Part shown: positions 1 through 8,521 of the stretch, piece after piece
How the letters are laid out: the number at the start of each line of letters is the position of its first letter
Numbering within the stretch: the stretch's first letter is position 1
From: Thiothrix subterranea
Lineage (GTDB): Bacteria > Pseudomonadota > Gammaproteobacteria > Thiotrichales > Thiotrichaceae
Assembly: GCF_030930995.1 (NCBI RefSeq)
Contig: NZ_CP133217.1
Location: 1,426,001 to 1,490,000, forward strand
Reading direction: 5' to 3'
DNA length: 64,000 nt
Made by a program: the position numbers and the translations under genes
Notes under the pieces: model-generated
Database searches by the model: none
What the model was told of the DNA's origin: nothing
The model's input: only the letters and a program-made list of their open reading frames with translations

Positions 1-129
1 GACGGTGGCTGTACACAGCACCTTGGTATTGCCGAATTCCACTAATACCGAGCCTTCCGCGTGGCAGGTGTAATGGCGGGTAAATTTAACCGTTCGCATT
101 TGCTCAGGGGCGCGTTCGCTGGGTCTCAT
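1..129 (-). CDS. rph: RNase PH, N-terminal part (runs off the window)
   Basis: The reverse strand from the ATG at 129 reads [16 protein letters not shown] and continues through an [20 protein letters not shown] stretch, the typical N-terminus of RNase PH. The enzyme is a phosphorolytic 3'-5' exoribonuclease that trims tRNA 3' ends. Only 43 codons lie inside the window, out of about 240 expected. The gene is divergent from nothing here: it simply leaves the left edge, with the kinase gene behind it on the same strand. Confidence 0.93.
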   Translation of the reverse strand, partial: MRPSERAPEQMRTVKFTRHYTCHAEGSVLVEFGNTKVLCTATV

Positions 130-165
130 GGGGAATCCTTTTATCGCTTAGAGGGGAGAGCGGGG

Positions 166-194
166 ATTATACCCATCATTGGCGTGGGTTTCAC
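166..194 (-). promoter_or_regulatory. Candidate sigma-70 promoter of rph
   Basis: A perfect TATAAT lies on the minus strand at 171-166, 37 bases upstream of the rph ATG. The -35 region about 17 bases further up reads GTGAAA, a weak match. The call rests mainly on the -10 box and its position. Confidence 0.45.
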
Positions 195-196
195 GG

Positions 197-2521
197 TTAT
201 GGTGCGGCAATGTGTGGTAGCCAGCGTTCCAGCATCACCTGCATCGTGGCGGGGACAAACGGTTTGGTGAGGTAATCATTCATGCCTGCGGCGAGGCAAC
301 GTTCACGCTCCCCAGCAATGGCGTGGGCGGTTAGGGCAATAATGGGCAAGTGCGTGAAACGGGCATCAGCGCGAATCCGTTGTGTGGTTTCATAGCCATT
401 CATCTCCGGCATACTCACGTCCATTAACACCAAGTCGATAGTATGTTGTTGCAATTGTTGGAGAGCGGCTGCACCACTATCGGCTATTACAACGTCAACG
501 TGCAGTGTTTTCAGCAGAGCGCGACCGAAAAATAAATTCAGATCGTCATCGTCTACCAAGAGGATTCGGTATGTTGTTGCCGTGGGCAAACGTTTAATGA
601 CCGCGATGTCGTCTTGCTGAGAAACGCTACAATGCGTGTCAACCCTGGCGAGATCAAAATCCAAACTGAAAAAGAAGCGGCTGCCCTGTTTCGGGGTGCT
701 GCTCACTGCCAAGGTGCCACCCATTGCTGCTACCAATTTATGGCTGATGGATAAGCCTAGCCCCGTGCCTTTAAAGCGTTTGTCGGTTGAGGTTTGAGTA
801 GCCGAGAAGGGTTCAAACAATTGCGCTTGTTGTGTTGGATCGATGCCAATGCCAGTATCGGTGACGTCAAAATGCAGTAATACCTTGCCGGTTACGTCCG
901 CGCCCAGGTCACGAATCGCCAAGCTCACGCTGCCCGTTGCGGTGAATTTCAGGGCATTGTTCAACAGGTTGAGCAATATTTGCGACAAGCGGGTGAGATC
1001 GCCGAGTAGCAGGGTTTGCAGCGAAAAATCACTGTGCAGCTTCAGCGTTAAGCTTTTTTGTTGAGCGTGTTCGTGCAGGAGTTTTTCCAGGTTTTCCAGC
1101 AATTCGCCGAGGGTAAACGGGTGTGATTCGATTACCGGCAAGGTGTTTTCTAAGCGGGCTAAATCCAAAATATCATTGATCAGGTTCAGCATGTGGTTGG
1201 CGGCGGTGTCGAGCCGATCCACGTACTCTTGTTGTTGCGGGTTCAGTGGCGTGGTTTGCAGCAGTGTGCCTGTGCCGATGACCGCATTCATGGGCGTGCG
1301 CAATTCGTGGCTCATTGAGGCTAGAAATTCACCTTTGGCTTTGCTGGTGGCTTCAGCGCGTTGCGTTTGTTCGTGCAAGATGCGGGTGCGTTCTGCCTGT
1401 GACAGTGAGAGCAAAATCATAAACGCCAACATGCCGACATGCATAATATCAATGGCATAGGGCAAGTTGTGTACCAGCCCGAATCCGACCAAGATTAAGG
1501 GAATGCTGCTCAGCGTGACGATGCTGGATGCCCAGGCGAAACTTTTCGCTTCACGCAAGCCCCGCCGCCATAAGGTGAAGGTGGCGGGAACAATGATGCT
1601 GAGCAATAAAAAACCCAGCAGTGAGGTCAGCCATGCCCCAAACGCAAACCAGTGGTTGAGTAGGATGCTCAGCAATGCACCCCAAAACACGAGCCGCAGC
1701 GGTACGACAAAATACGGTAGCTGTTTGGGTAAGCCCATTAAGTGGTGGAAAAAGTGTGCGCCACTGGCAATAGCGGCGTAAGCAAACACCGATTGTATTA
1801 ACAGGTAATGTTCCTGAAACAGCGTGATGACATGCAAGAGACCCGTCAAACGGCTCAATTCTAAGGTCACAAAGACGATAAAAAATGCCAAACTCAAGAA
1901 GCTGATTTCGGTTAATTTGAAATAAGTCAGTAAGTTGTAAGCCGCCAACGCCAGCATTCCGCCCAAGACAATCCCGTAAAACAAGTAATCATGGATGGCT
2001 GCCAGCAATAAGTATTCGGTAGCGTTAAATTCCACTTCAAACGACAGCGGAATATTGGGGTTTTGCACGCGCAAGTACACGCTAACGCGGCTATACGGGG
2101 CGAGATCGAGGTAATAAGCAGGCATCCGCAAGCTATCGACGGCTTGCAGCGGTGCGAGGGAAACCGGCGGCACGGCGGCTGATGGGTAAACGTAAGCTTG
2201 CACCGTGCTGGGGTATTGACCACGAAACAACACATAGCCATTGCGGTTTTGCGCCGTGCTGTTGTGGATGTCAAATCGCGCCCAATACACCGCCGTGGTG
2301 TAGCCAATTTGCGGGTGATAATGCCAGTCGGCTTGGAAATGTTCGCTCACACGGGCGGCATCGGTAACACGCCAGTTGCCGGTCGGGTCTTGCGCTATCG
2401 CTATGTGTGGGTAAACCCATGCTTGCGCGGTGTTGGCATCCAGTTCCATGGCGGCGGGTAGCGCCTGAGCCGCTAAACTGATGAGCATACCGCCAATTAG
2501 CAATAAAATAGTGCGAAACAA
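197..2521 (-). CDS. 7TMR-DISM hybrid sensor histidine kinase
   Basis: A 774-residue membrane sensor kinase. Residues 1-22 form a signal peptide. About 30-165 is a periplasmic sensor region of the 7TMR-DISMED2 type, and 175-375 holds seven hydrophobic helices. The HisKA segment has SMSHELRTPMN with the phospho-acceptor His near 405. The ATPase domain shows the N box (LLNNALKF), G1 (DTGIGID) and G2 (GTGLGLS). The C-terminus is a receiver domain with LVDDDD, LVLMDVSMPEMNGY (phospho-Asp) and a conserved TKPF lysine. No Hpt domain is fused, so phosphate would need a separate Hpt protein; one is encoded at 5890-6225. The ligand is unknown. Confidence 0.9.
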   Translation of the reverse strand: MFRTILLLIGGMLISLAAQALPAAMELDANTAQAWVYPHIAIAQDPTGNWRVTDAARVSEHFQADWHYHPQIGYTTAVYWARFDIHNSTAQNRNGYVLFRGQYPSTVQAYVYPSAAVPPVSLAPLQAVDSLRMPAYYLDLAPYSRVSVYLRVQNPNIPLSFEVEFNATEYLLLAAIHDYLFYGIVLGGMLALAAYNLLTYFKLTEISFLSLAFFIVFVTLELSRLTGLLHVITLFQEHYLLIQSVFAYAAIASGAHFFHHLMGLPKQLPYFVVPLRLVFWGALLSILLNHWFAFGAWLTSLLGFLLLSIIVPATFTLWRRGLREAKSFAWASSIVTLSSIPLILVGFGLVHNLPYAIDIMHVGMLAFMILLSLSQAERTRILHEQTQRAEATSKAKGEFLASMSHELRTPMNAVIGTGTLLQTTPLNPQQQEYVDRLDTAANHMLNLINDILDLARLENTLPVIESHPFTLGELLENLEKLLHEHAQQKSLTLKLHSDFSLQTLLLGDLTRLSQILLNLLNNALKFTATGSVSLAIRDLGADVTGKVLLHFDVTDTGIGIDPTQQAQLFEPFSATQTSTDKRFKGTGLGLSISHKLVAAMGGTLAVSSTPKQGSRFFFSLDFDLARVDTHCSVSQQDDIAVIKRLPTATTYRILLVDDDDLNLFFGRALLKTLHVDVVIADSGAAALQQLQQHTIDLVLMDVSMPEMNGYETTQRIRADARFTHLPIIALTAHAIAGERERCLAAGMNDYLTKPFVPATMQVMLERWLPHIAAP

Positions 2522-2676
2522 GCGTGCTGAATTCCTTGGTGATTAAAATTCACGTAAGCATACCGTGTAACTGTGTGAATATAGTGCGTTTTATTTGAAC
2601 ATTTGGTATCTTTTTTGCGTTATTCAGTGGGATAATTTGTGCCGTTTTTTGTCTGTTTTTCCATTGCGAGGGTGTT

Positions 2677-3444
2677 ATGTTAAAAGGATTTTTGCCAAGT
2701 TCATGCGGCATTTGTGCGTTAATGTTTGTGATACAACCGGTTGGAGCCGGTACCGCGACCACGGGTATGCCATTGAAAGCACGCGGTGTGGGTGTCGAGC
2801 TGTATACGCAAAACCAGGATGTTAAAATTACCGATATTGTGATTAAAAATCCAATGGTAGCGGCGTTATTGCCCGCGAATGCCAAAGATTTAGTCACGAT
2901 TAATAATGATCTGAAAATGGTGGGTGCTAAGCTGGATTATCAGGTGAACCCGCACCTGACGGTATTCGGCGGTATTTCACACGTCAGTGGGGAATCGACG
3001 GCTAATTTGTCAGCGCTTCCGGGCTTCGGCTTAAGCGATTTGGTGTTTGATGCCGACGGCACTTTATACAACGCGGGGGCGACGCTGGTGAAGCAGCAGG
3101 GGCGTTATTTTGGCGCATTGACTTACATTTACACCCATGCAGACGGGGATGCTGGCATTAAAGATGGCGCGGTGAATACGCTAATACCTAGCGTGGGTGT
3201 GCTGACTGACGTGGGCGCATTCAATGCGGGGTTGATTTATCAGCAGGCGGATCTTGATTACGCCGGAACGCTGGTGTTGCCGGGGTTAGGCGAGGTGGAA
3301 ACCGAGGTGCGCGGCGAAACGGCTGACACTTTGGCGTATCGTGTCGGTTATCAAACCCAAGTAGGCAGGGATTTGTATCTGGATGCGAGTGCCGGATTCG
3401 GCGGTTGGGAAGATGCGCGGTTGGAATTGAACCAACGTTTTTGA
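2677..3444 (+). CDS. Putative outer-membrane beta-barrel protein
   Basis: A 255-residue protein with a hydrophobic N-terminus (cleavage likely near residue 24, after VGAG). Long runs of alternating polar and nonpolar residues with many Gly/Tyr follow, and the terminal residue is Phe (LNQRF), the usual signature for BAM-assembled barrels. I do not recognise a specific family. A GAGGGTG ribosome site precedes the ATG. It is divergent from the kinase gene on its left, so the two could share a control region at 2522-2676. Confidence 0.6.
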   Translation: MLKGFLPSSCGICALMFVIQPVGAGTATTGMPLKARGVGVELYTQNQDVKITDIVIKNPMVAALLPANAKDLVTINNDLKMVGAKLDYQVNPHLTVFGGISHVSGESTANLSALPGFGLSDLVFDADGTLYNAGATLVKQQGRYFGALTYIYTHADGDAGIKDGAVNTLIPSVGVLTDVGAFNAGLIYQQADLDYAGTLVLPGLGEVETEVRGETADTLAYRVGYQTQVGRDLYLDASAGFGGWEDARLELNQRF

Positions 3445-3452
3445 GTCAAAAA

Positions 3453-3522
3453 AAACAGCCCTAACTACAGGGGAGTAAGTAGGGCTGTTAAGGACTCACC
3501 AATTTTGGCGCAGTTTGGTGAG
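3453..3522. terminator. Two hairpins between converging genes
   Basis: The first hairpin pairs ACAGCCCTA (3455-3463) with TAGGGCTGT (about 3480-3488). It is preceded by eight A residues, so it has a U-tract when read on the minus strand. The second pairs CTCACCAA (3495-3502) with TTGGTGAG (3515-3522). Together they sit between the barrel gene and the interrupted minus-strand gene and probably end both transcripts. Confidence 0.65.
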
Positions 3523-4325
3523 CCGAGTAAGGAGGTTTTACGGTTTTTTTATCATGCTTTCTTCCCAGAGCGATTCCACCACGCCTTGTAACGTAATGAA
3601 TTGATCCGATTGCAATAAATACAAATACACGTGCGGGCCAATCAACTCCGGCAGAAAACCGCTTAAGCTGGTTGAATGCGTGTGTGGCTCCGCTGTTTCT
3701 AAGGTTTCATCGGTGGTAATGCTGTGATTGCTTTGTGTACGCCCGACATGGGCATGAACTCATGGGGTGCAAGTCCCCTGTAGGAGAACCCACCGTTCTG
3801 GCTTTCAGAGCGGCATAACTACTAGCCGACGGCAACTGCCACCCCGCGAGGGCTGGTGGGAAGGAAGCCGAAGCGCAAAACTGCGAGCCTACGGACAGAA
3901 ACGTCATACAAGGCTGAGTCTCAGGGATGAGTGGGCACAAGGTCACGAAATCCAGTGGTTCGCGAGATACAGTAAATGACGGGGTTGTGCAGTGACAGTT
4001 CATGTTCTTATTCGGGGAGATCTGCTTAACCAGCGGTCGTCGTGAACCCGTACAGGCGCGGGTATAGAAAAGGTCTGGGCGTTCTGGCATGTCATCCGCC
4101 AGCAGCGAGCGAACCGGATGACAAACGGCAGCGCGGCGGGAGCAATCTTCACCGTGATTAAGCAGAAGTCAGCAGACGGCATAGTAGCCCAACGCCCGGC
4201 GTAATGGCGGGGACACGGTGAAGGCCGGAACATCAGGGGAGGAGCAGCCCACCTGACCTTGGCGGCAGCGATGCCAAAGGCGGTCAACGTGGCAGCGAGC
4301 CTCCCACAACATCCATTGAGCAACC

Positions 4326-5590
4326 ATGAACATGGAACAAACCTTACTGAATGACATTTTGTTGCCCACCAACCTGCACCCGGCATGGAAACATGTGCGG
4401 CAGAACAAGGGCAGCGCAGGCATCGACGGCATCACGCTGGACGCCTACCCGGACTGGGCGAAAGCCCACTGGGCAAACATCCGGCGCGGGTTGCTGGCGG
4501 GTTATTATTGCCCGCAGCCAGTCAGACGGGTAGAGATTCCCAAACCGAACGGCGGTGTCCGTTTGCTGGGTATTCCCACCGTCAACGACCGGCTGATCCA
4601 GCAAGCCATCGTACAACGCCTGCAACCGTTGGTTGACCCCAGCTTCTCGGAACACAGCTACGGCTTCCGTCCGCACCGTTCAGCCCACCACGCCATCAGG
4701 GCGGTACAAGGCTTCATCCGGCGCGGCGACCGTTACGCCGTGGACATCGACCTGTCGAAATTCTTCGACAACGTAGACCACGACCTGCTGATGCACCGGC
4801 TGGGCAAACGGGTCAACGACCCGCATGTTCTTACCCTGATCGGCAAATACCTGCGGGCAGGTGTCAGCCACCACGGCAACATCGAAGCCACCCACGGGGT
4901 GTCCCCCAAGGTGGTCCACTGTCGCCACTGTTGGCAAACATCCTGCTCGACGACCTTGACCGGTTTCTGGAACGTAAAGGCTACCGGTTCGCCCGTTACG
5001 CCGACGACTTCGTGATTGGCGCAAAAACCCTTGCAGAAGGGCAGCGCATCAAAACTGAAGTCGAAACCTTTCTGCAAACCCTCAAGTTGCCGGTCAACGC
5101 CGACAAAAGCAGCGTCCTGCCGATGAACGAACTCTGCTTCCTCGGCTACCAGTTCCGGGGACTCCACCTTATCTGGAGTCCTGCGAGTCTGGCAGCCTTC
5201 AAGCACCGTATTCGCCAACTGACCAACCGCTCGTGGGGCGTCAGTTGGGAATACCGCTACCGGAAGCTGAAGGAATACCTCACCGGCTGGATGAACTACT
5301 TTGCTCTGGTCATCTTTGACCCGGTGGAACGGCTGGACTACTGGATACGGCGCAGAATCCGCATGTGCTACCTCAAGCAATGGCGGAAACCGCGCACCCG
5401 CATCCGCAACCTGATCAAGCTGGGCGTCCCGGAACGGTTGGCGGTCAGCATCGGGTTGAGTTCCAAAGGCTACTACCGGCTGGCAAAGACCAAGGCCATG
5501 CAAATGGGGCTGTCGAATCGCTGGCTGAAGGAACAAGGGTTAGTGTCGCTCAAGGATCAATGGGTCAAGTGCCGTTATCCCAACGGCTGA
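4326..5590 (+). pseudogene. ltrA: Group II intron reverse transcriptase/maturase, frameshifted
   Basis: The first frame (4326 to about 4904) carries RT domains: KNKGSAGIDGITLD-type start, IPKPNGGVRLLGIPTVNDR, SYGFRPHRSAHHAI and YAVDIDLSKFFDNVDHDLL. At the C-run 4903-4907 the frame is lost; the expected QGGPLSPLLANI continues in the frame starting at 4907. The second frame contains the catalytic YADD (FARYADDF), the thumb/maturase X domain with YLTGWMNYF, and a terminal GLVSLKDQWVKCRYPNG. Joined, the protein would be about 421 residues, normal for an endonuclease-less intron RT. One lost C (or two extra bases) explains the break. It could be a real mutation or a homopolymer sequencing error. 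Confidence 0.87.
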
Positions 5591-5662
5591 TGAACCGCCC
5601 TGTGCGGAGCCGCACGCAGGGTGGTGTGGGGGCTGGGGGTTAGAAACCTCCGGCTACCCGAT
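5590..5662 (+). ncRNA. Group II intron domains V and VI
   Basis: After the RT stop codon, a two-part hairpin (ACCGCCCT/AGGGTGGT with an inner TGCGG/CCGCA stem) matches the compact catalytic domain V. It is followed by GCTGGGGGTT/AACCTCCGGC, a domain VI-like stem with an A-rich loop that would hold the branch-point adenosine. Confidence 0.75.
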
Positions 5663-5889
5663 TGTTGCAGTGCTTTCGGCGATAACGCCATCACCGGTTG
5701 CGCACTCAAGCAGCCAACCAGCAGGCATAAACTCGCGACCCCGTGTTTTCCCTTAATCATTAGCCATATCCTTAATCAATTTTTCTTTCTTTGCACAAAT
5801 CTTATCAATTTACCGTACACAACCTTAACGAACGTTAGCGCGTTTGTAACGTGAAAAATTGTAAGAAAATGTAACAGGCCATATTTCAG

Positions 5890-6225
5890 TCAATTATTAT
5901 CTGAGATAAACAGTCGGATATTAGCCTGAATTTGTTGGAAGGTTTGCATGAGAGTGGGGATGAAAGCGGGGTGTTGTAATGCTGCTAGATTTTGCGCATT
6001 AATGTCGTCGAGGGCGGCTTGCAAGCTGGCAGAATCGTACAAATGCGCGGTGGCCGAAAGTTTGTGAGCAAGTGCGGCGGCGGTTTGCCAGTCTTGTTGT
6101 TGCAAGCTGTTGGATAGCCCCTGTTGGTACTGCTGAAGTTCTGGCTGTGCCACTTTGAGAAGGCGCTGCGTGGCTTCTTTGCCTAAGATCTTGGGCAATG
6201 TGGTAAATAAGGTGCTGCTGCTCAT
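5890..6225 (-). CDS. Stand-alone Hpt (histidine phosphotransfer) protein
   Basis: About 111 residues, mostly helical. The segment AAALAHKLSATAHLYDSASL matches the Hpt motif, with the phosphorylatable His in HKL. The ATG at 6225 is chosen because it overlaps the stop of the upstream response regulator as ATGA, implying translational coupling. A start at 6258 is possible but would reach further into that gene. It probably shuttles phosphate from a hybrid kinase to a regulator; the hybrid kinase at 197-2521, which lacks its own Hpt domain, is the obvious candidate. Confidence 0.78.
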   Translation of the reverse strand: MSSSTLFTTLPKILGKEATQRLLKVAQPELQQYQQGLSNSLQQQDWQTAAALAHKLSATAHLYDSASLQAALDDINAQNLAALQHPAFIPTLMQTFQQIQANIRLFISDNN

Positions 6226-6953
6226 GCGTCGAGTATCAAGCGATAACCTTTGCGCCAAATGGTGTGCAGGTGTTTAGGGTCATTGGCATCATCGCCCAAT
6301 TTTTTGCGTAGGCGGTTGATAGTCATGTCAATACTGCGATTGAGGGGCAGGTGCTCATTGCCGCTAAGCGCGTGGGAGATGGCGTCGCGGGTCAAGATTT
6401 GCCCGGCATTCTGGTAAAAAAATTGCAGTAAGCAAGTTTCTTGCGTGGTGAGTTTGATCACCGTGTTGTCGCGCTCTAATTTTTCATGCAGCGGGTCAAA
6501 CAGGTTGTCACCAATGGTGATGAGGTTATTGCTGGGCTTATTGGGTGTATGCCGAATGATATTTTGAATGCGGATAAGCAATTCTTTGGGGTGAAACGGT
6601 TTGGTGAGGTAATCATCAGCCCCGACTTCTAGCCCCGCCAAGCGTTCATCCGCTGATTTTTTTGCAGACAATAGCATTACCGGCAAGTGCGGATGGTGTT
6701 TCTTTATCCACCCTAACCAGTGTAAACCATCTTTGCCGGGCAGCATAATGTCGAGCAAGACCAAATCCGGCGGCGAACTTTGGCAAAATACGTCTATTTC
6801 TTCACCATTCAATAGGCTATGAATGCGGTAGTCATGCGCCGTTAAATATTCCTGCAATAGCGCGTGCAATACGATGTCATCATCGACGAGTAGAATTTGA
6901 CGGCTAGGTGTATTTTGGTGTAAATCTTGGTTAACGCTCATTTTTCCAGACAT
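6222..6953 (-). CDS. OmpR/PhoB-family response regulator
   Basis: 243 residues. The N-terminal receiver has LLVDDD, LVLLDIMLPGKDGL (phospho-Asp) and LTKPFHPKELL. The C-terminal winged helix includes LTTQETCLLQFF, the recognition region RSIDMTINRLRKKLGDD and IWRKGYRL. An alternative ATG (MSVNQ) lies at 6941. It is coupled to the downstream Hpt gene by a 4-base overlap. No kinase is adjacent, which again suggests a phosphorelay with the hybrid kinase a few kilobases away. Confidence 0.9.
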   Translation of the reverse strand: MSGKMSVNQDLHQNTPSRQILLVDDDIVLHALLQEYLTAHDYRIHSLLNGEEIDVFCQSSPPDLVLLDIMLPGKDGLHWLGWIKKHHPHLPVMLLSAKKSADERLAGLEVGADDYLTKPFHPKELLIRIQNIIRHTPNKPSNNLITIGDNLFDPLHEKLERDNTVIKLTTQETCLLQFFYQNAGQILTRDAISHALSGNEHLPLNRSIDMTINRLRKKLGDDANDPKHLHTIWRKGYRLILDA

Positions 6954-7061
6954 TACAGGGTTGAAATCAAATGATGTTACATTTTAGTGTGTCTGGCACT
7001 GAAAATCTAAAAAATATCAGTCAGTAACGCTGCTATTGGAAAATACAATGCAATGACACCA

Positions 7062-7748
7062 CTATTGGTATTGTTTTAAACGGGTTTCGATCACATCGCC
7101 GTCTTCTTGGTGACGTACTTGCACGATGGCGTAATCCAGTTTGGGCGCTAACCATAAGGTGGTTTGGCGCTCATTATTGTCATGCATGACTTCGAGTTTT
7201 TCGCACTCATAATTGCCAGCGGGGACTTCAATGGTCTCTTTGCCGAGTTTGCGCAGGCGGTAATCTTGCAATTTGCCTTTGCTGAGTACGCGGTAATTGA
7301 GCGCTTGGTTGGTCGCGAGGGCATCCATTAATGTCAATTCCAGTGCTGCCATGTCCAAAGTGCCAGTCGGCACGTTTAGCTGGTAGGTGTTGCTATCAAA
7401 GCTGCCGTCCACTTGAGTCGCGGTGGTGAAGCGGAATTCATCTTTTTTATCTTTGCGTTTGTTTTTGTGGTGGTACACGTAGTGTTCGGGAAGCAACTGC
7501 GCCGCGTGTTTTTTGCCGGTGCTGCGCTCCGTCAGGGTGTCGCCACTGAGCACGGCGGCTAAACCGTTGGCTTTGGTGATTTTTTGGTAGGTGTAGGTTT
7601 CACCGTCGTAGCGCAAACTGGCATTCATCACGCCCATTTCCAGCCCTTTGGCGCTGACGGTGTAACTGGCTTGAAATGCATCGGGGGCGGCCGTTAAGGG
7701 TGGCGCGGCTAATGCGAGAGCTGCTGAGACAATCCATAAAAGCTTCAT
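7062..7748 (-). CDS. DUF3108-family exported protein
   Basis: 228 residues with a clear signal peptide (MKLLWIVSAALALAAPPLTA, cleavage after TAA). The rest has the DUF3108 pattern: YTVSAKGLEMGVMNASL near the start, a basic HKNKRKDKKDEF loop, and EVPAGNYECEKLEV with a QTTLWLAPKLDYAIVQV ending. Members are periplasmic, lipocalin-like beta proteins of unknown function. It is divergent from trxA, with a 145-base shared control region. Confidence 0.8.
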   Translation of the reverse strand: MKLLWIVSAALALAAPPLTAAPDAFQASYTVSAKGLEMGVMNASLRYDGETYTYQKITKANGLAAVLSGDTLTERSTGKKHAAQLLPEHYVYHHKNKRKDKKDEFRFTTATQVDGSFDSNTYQLNVPTGTLDMAALELTLMDALATNQALNYRVLSKGKLQDYRLRKLGKETIEVPAGNYECEKLEVMHDNNERQTTLWLAPKLDYAIVQVRHQEDGDVIETRLKQYQ

Positions 7749-7893
7749 GAGGGCAATTCCTTGTGGTTAAACGCTATCGACCTGATTAGACTACAGCAAG
7801 CCGTATTGGTTCTTAAACGCTATACTACAAAGATGGCGCAAAATAGTAGAGAATAGCGGTCGTAAAACCTCAAAAATCAGGGAGAACCCTTCT

Positions 7894-8220
7894 GTGAGCA
7901 ACAACATTACTTACCTTTCCGATGCAACTTTCGAGCAGGAAGTGCTGAAATCCACCGTGCCCGTGCTGGTTGACTACTGGGCGGAGTGGTGCGGGCCGTG
8001 CAAAATGATTGCCCCGCTACTGGATGAAATTGCCAGCGAGTTTGACGGCAAGCTGAAAGTGGCTAAATTGAACATTGATGAGAACAAAGCGGTACCGCCG
8101 CGTTACGGTATCCGGGGTATTCCTACCCTGATGCTGTTTAAAGACGGCGAAGTGTTTGCGACCAAGGTAGGCGCACTGTCTAAATCACAGTTGACCGCGT
8201 TCTTGACCTCAAACCTCTAA
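7894..8220 (+). CDS. trxA: Thioredoxin 1
   Basis: 108 residues with the active-site motif [10 protein letters not shown] and the cis-Pro loop [11 protein letters not shown], the full classic thioredoxin fold. It reduces protein disulfides in the cytoplasm. Translation starts at GTG (7894), preceded by AGGGAGAA. The order trxA-rho is conserved across gammaproteobacteria. Confidence 0.97.
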   Translation: MSNNITYLSDATFEQEVLKSTVPVLVDYWAEWCGPCKMIAPLLDEIASEFDGKLKVAKLNIDENKAVPPRYGIRGIPTLMLFKDGEVFATKVGALSKSQLTAFLTSNL

Positions 8221-8521
8221 ACAGCCCGATTCCTGCACCCCTTGGCGATTTTTGGTTTCCTTGGGGCTTGCGGGGATATTTTGCTGGACTCTGTAAAACT
8301 GGCGTGCTAGTTTAACTGTACTTGAATCTGCATCCAGATTCATTCCTGAAAATCCTGTCTCGTTTTCTTAATCACTAGATTCATGCACAGACTGTAACGG
8401 GCGATAGCCGCGATTACGGCAATAGCAAGGCACTCAGCCACGCTTCCCGATTGAGAAACACAGCACGAGCAGGGGCTTCCTGATTGTTTACTCCTACTAT
8501 CTCCATCAAATTCATCACTAT
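8221..8521 (+). promoter_or_regulatory. trxA-rho intergenic leader with a hairpin
   Basis: These 301 bases hold no convincing gene. The clearest structure is an 8-bp perfect stem TGAATCTG/CAGATTCA with a 4-base loop at 8323-8342. In other gammaproteobacteria the rho leader is the site of Rho autoregulation, so this is the likely place for it; the hairpin itself is unassigned. Confidence 0.45.

Larger units (their letters stand above)
3735..5663 (+). mobile_element. Group II intron (retroelement), about 1.93 kb
   Basis: The 5' end reads GTGTACGCCCGACATGGGC, matching the GUGYG-type start of bacterial group II introns. About 590 bases of highly structured noncoding RNA (domains I-IV) precede an intron-encoded reverse transcriptase. 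Right after its stop codon come a domain V-like hairpin (ACCGCCCT paired with AGGGTGGT) and a domain VI-like hairpin, ending near CTACCCGAT at 5654-5662. The exact 3' end is uncertain by one T, because a T could belong to either side. The RT has no HNH endonuclease domain, so mobility would depend on single-stranded or replication-linked targets. Confidence 0.88.
3538..5760 (-). pseudogene. Small exported-protein gene split by an antisense group II intron
   Basis: Two halves of one reading frame flank the intron. The N-terminal half begins at the ATG at 5760 (MIKGKHGVASLCLLVGCLSA, a signal peptide) and continues through QPVMALSPKALQQ to 5664. The C-terminal half runs from 3734 to the stop at 3538 and contains FLPELIGPHVYLYLLQSDQF and ends WEESMIKKP. 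Removing 1,929 bases (3735-5663) joins them in frame into about 97 residues; taking the intron as 3735-5662 leaves the join off by one base. The intron lies on the opposite strand, so it cannot splice out of this gene's mRNA and the gene should be dead. The function of the intact protein is unknown. Confidence 0.7.

Noticed and set aside
2550-2897. 115-codon minus-strand ORF over the barrel gene start
   Set aside because: It overlaps the signal peptide region of a better supported gene and has no homology I can recognise.
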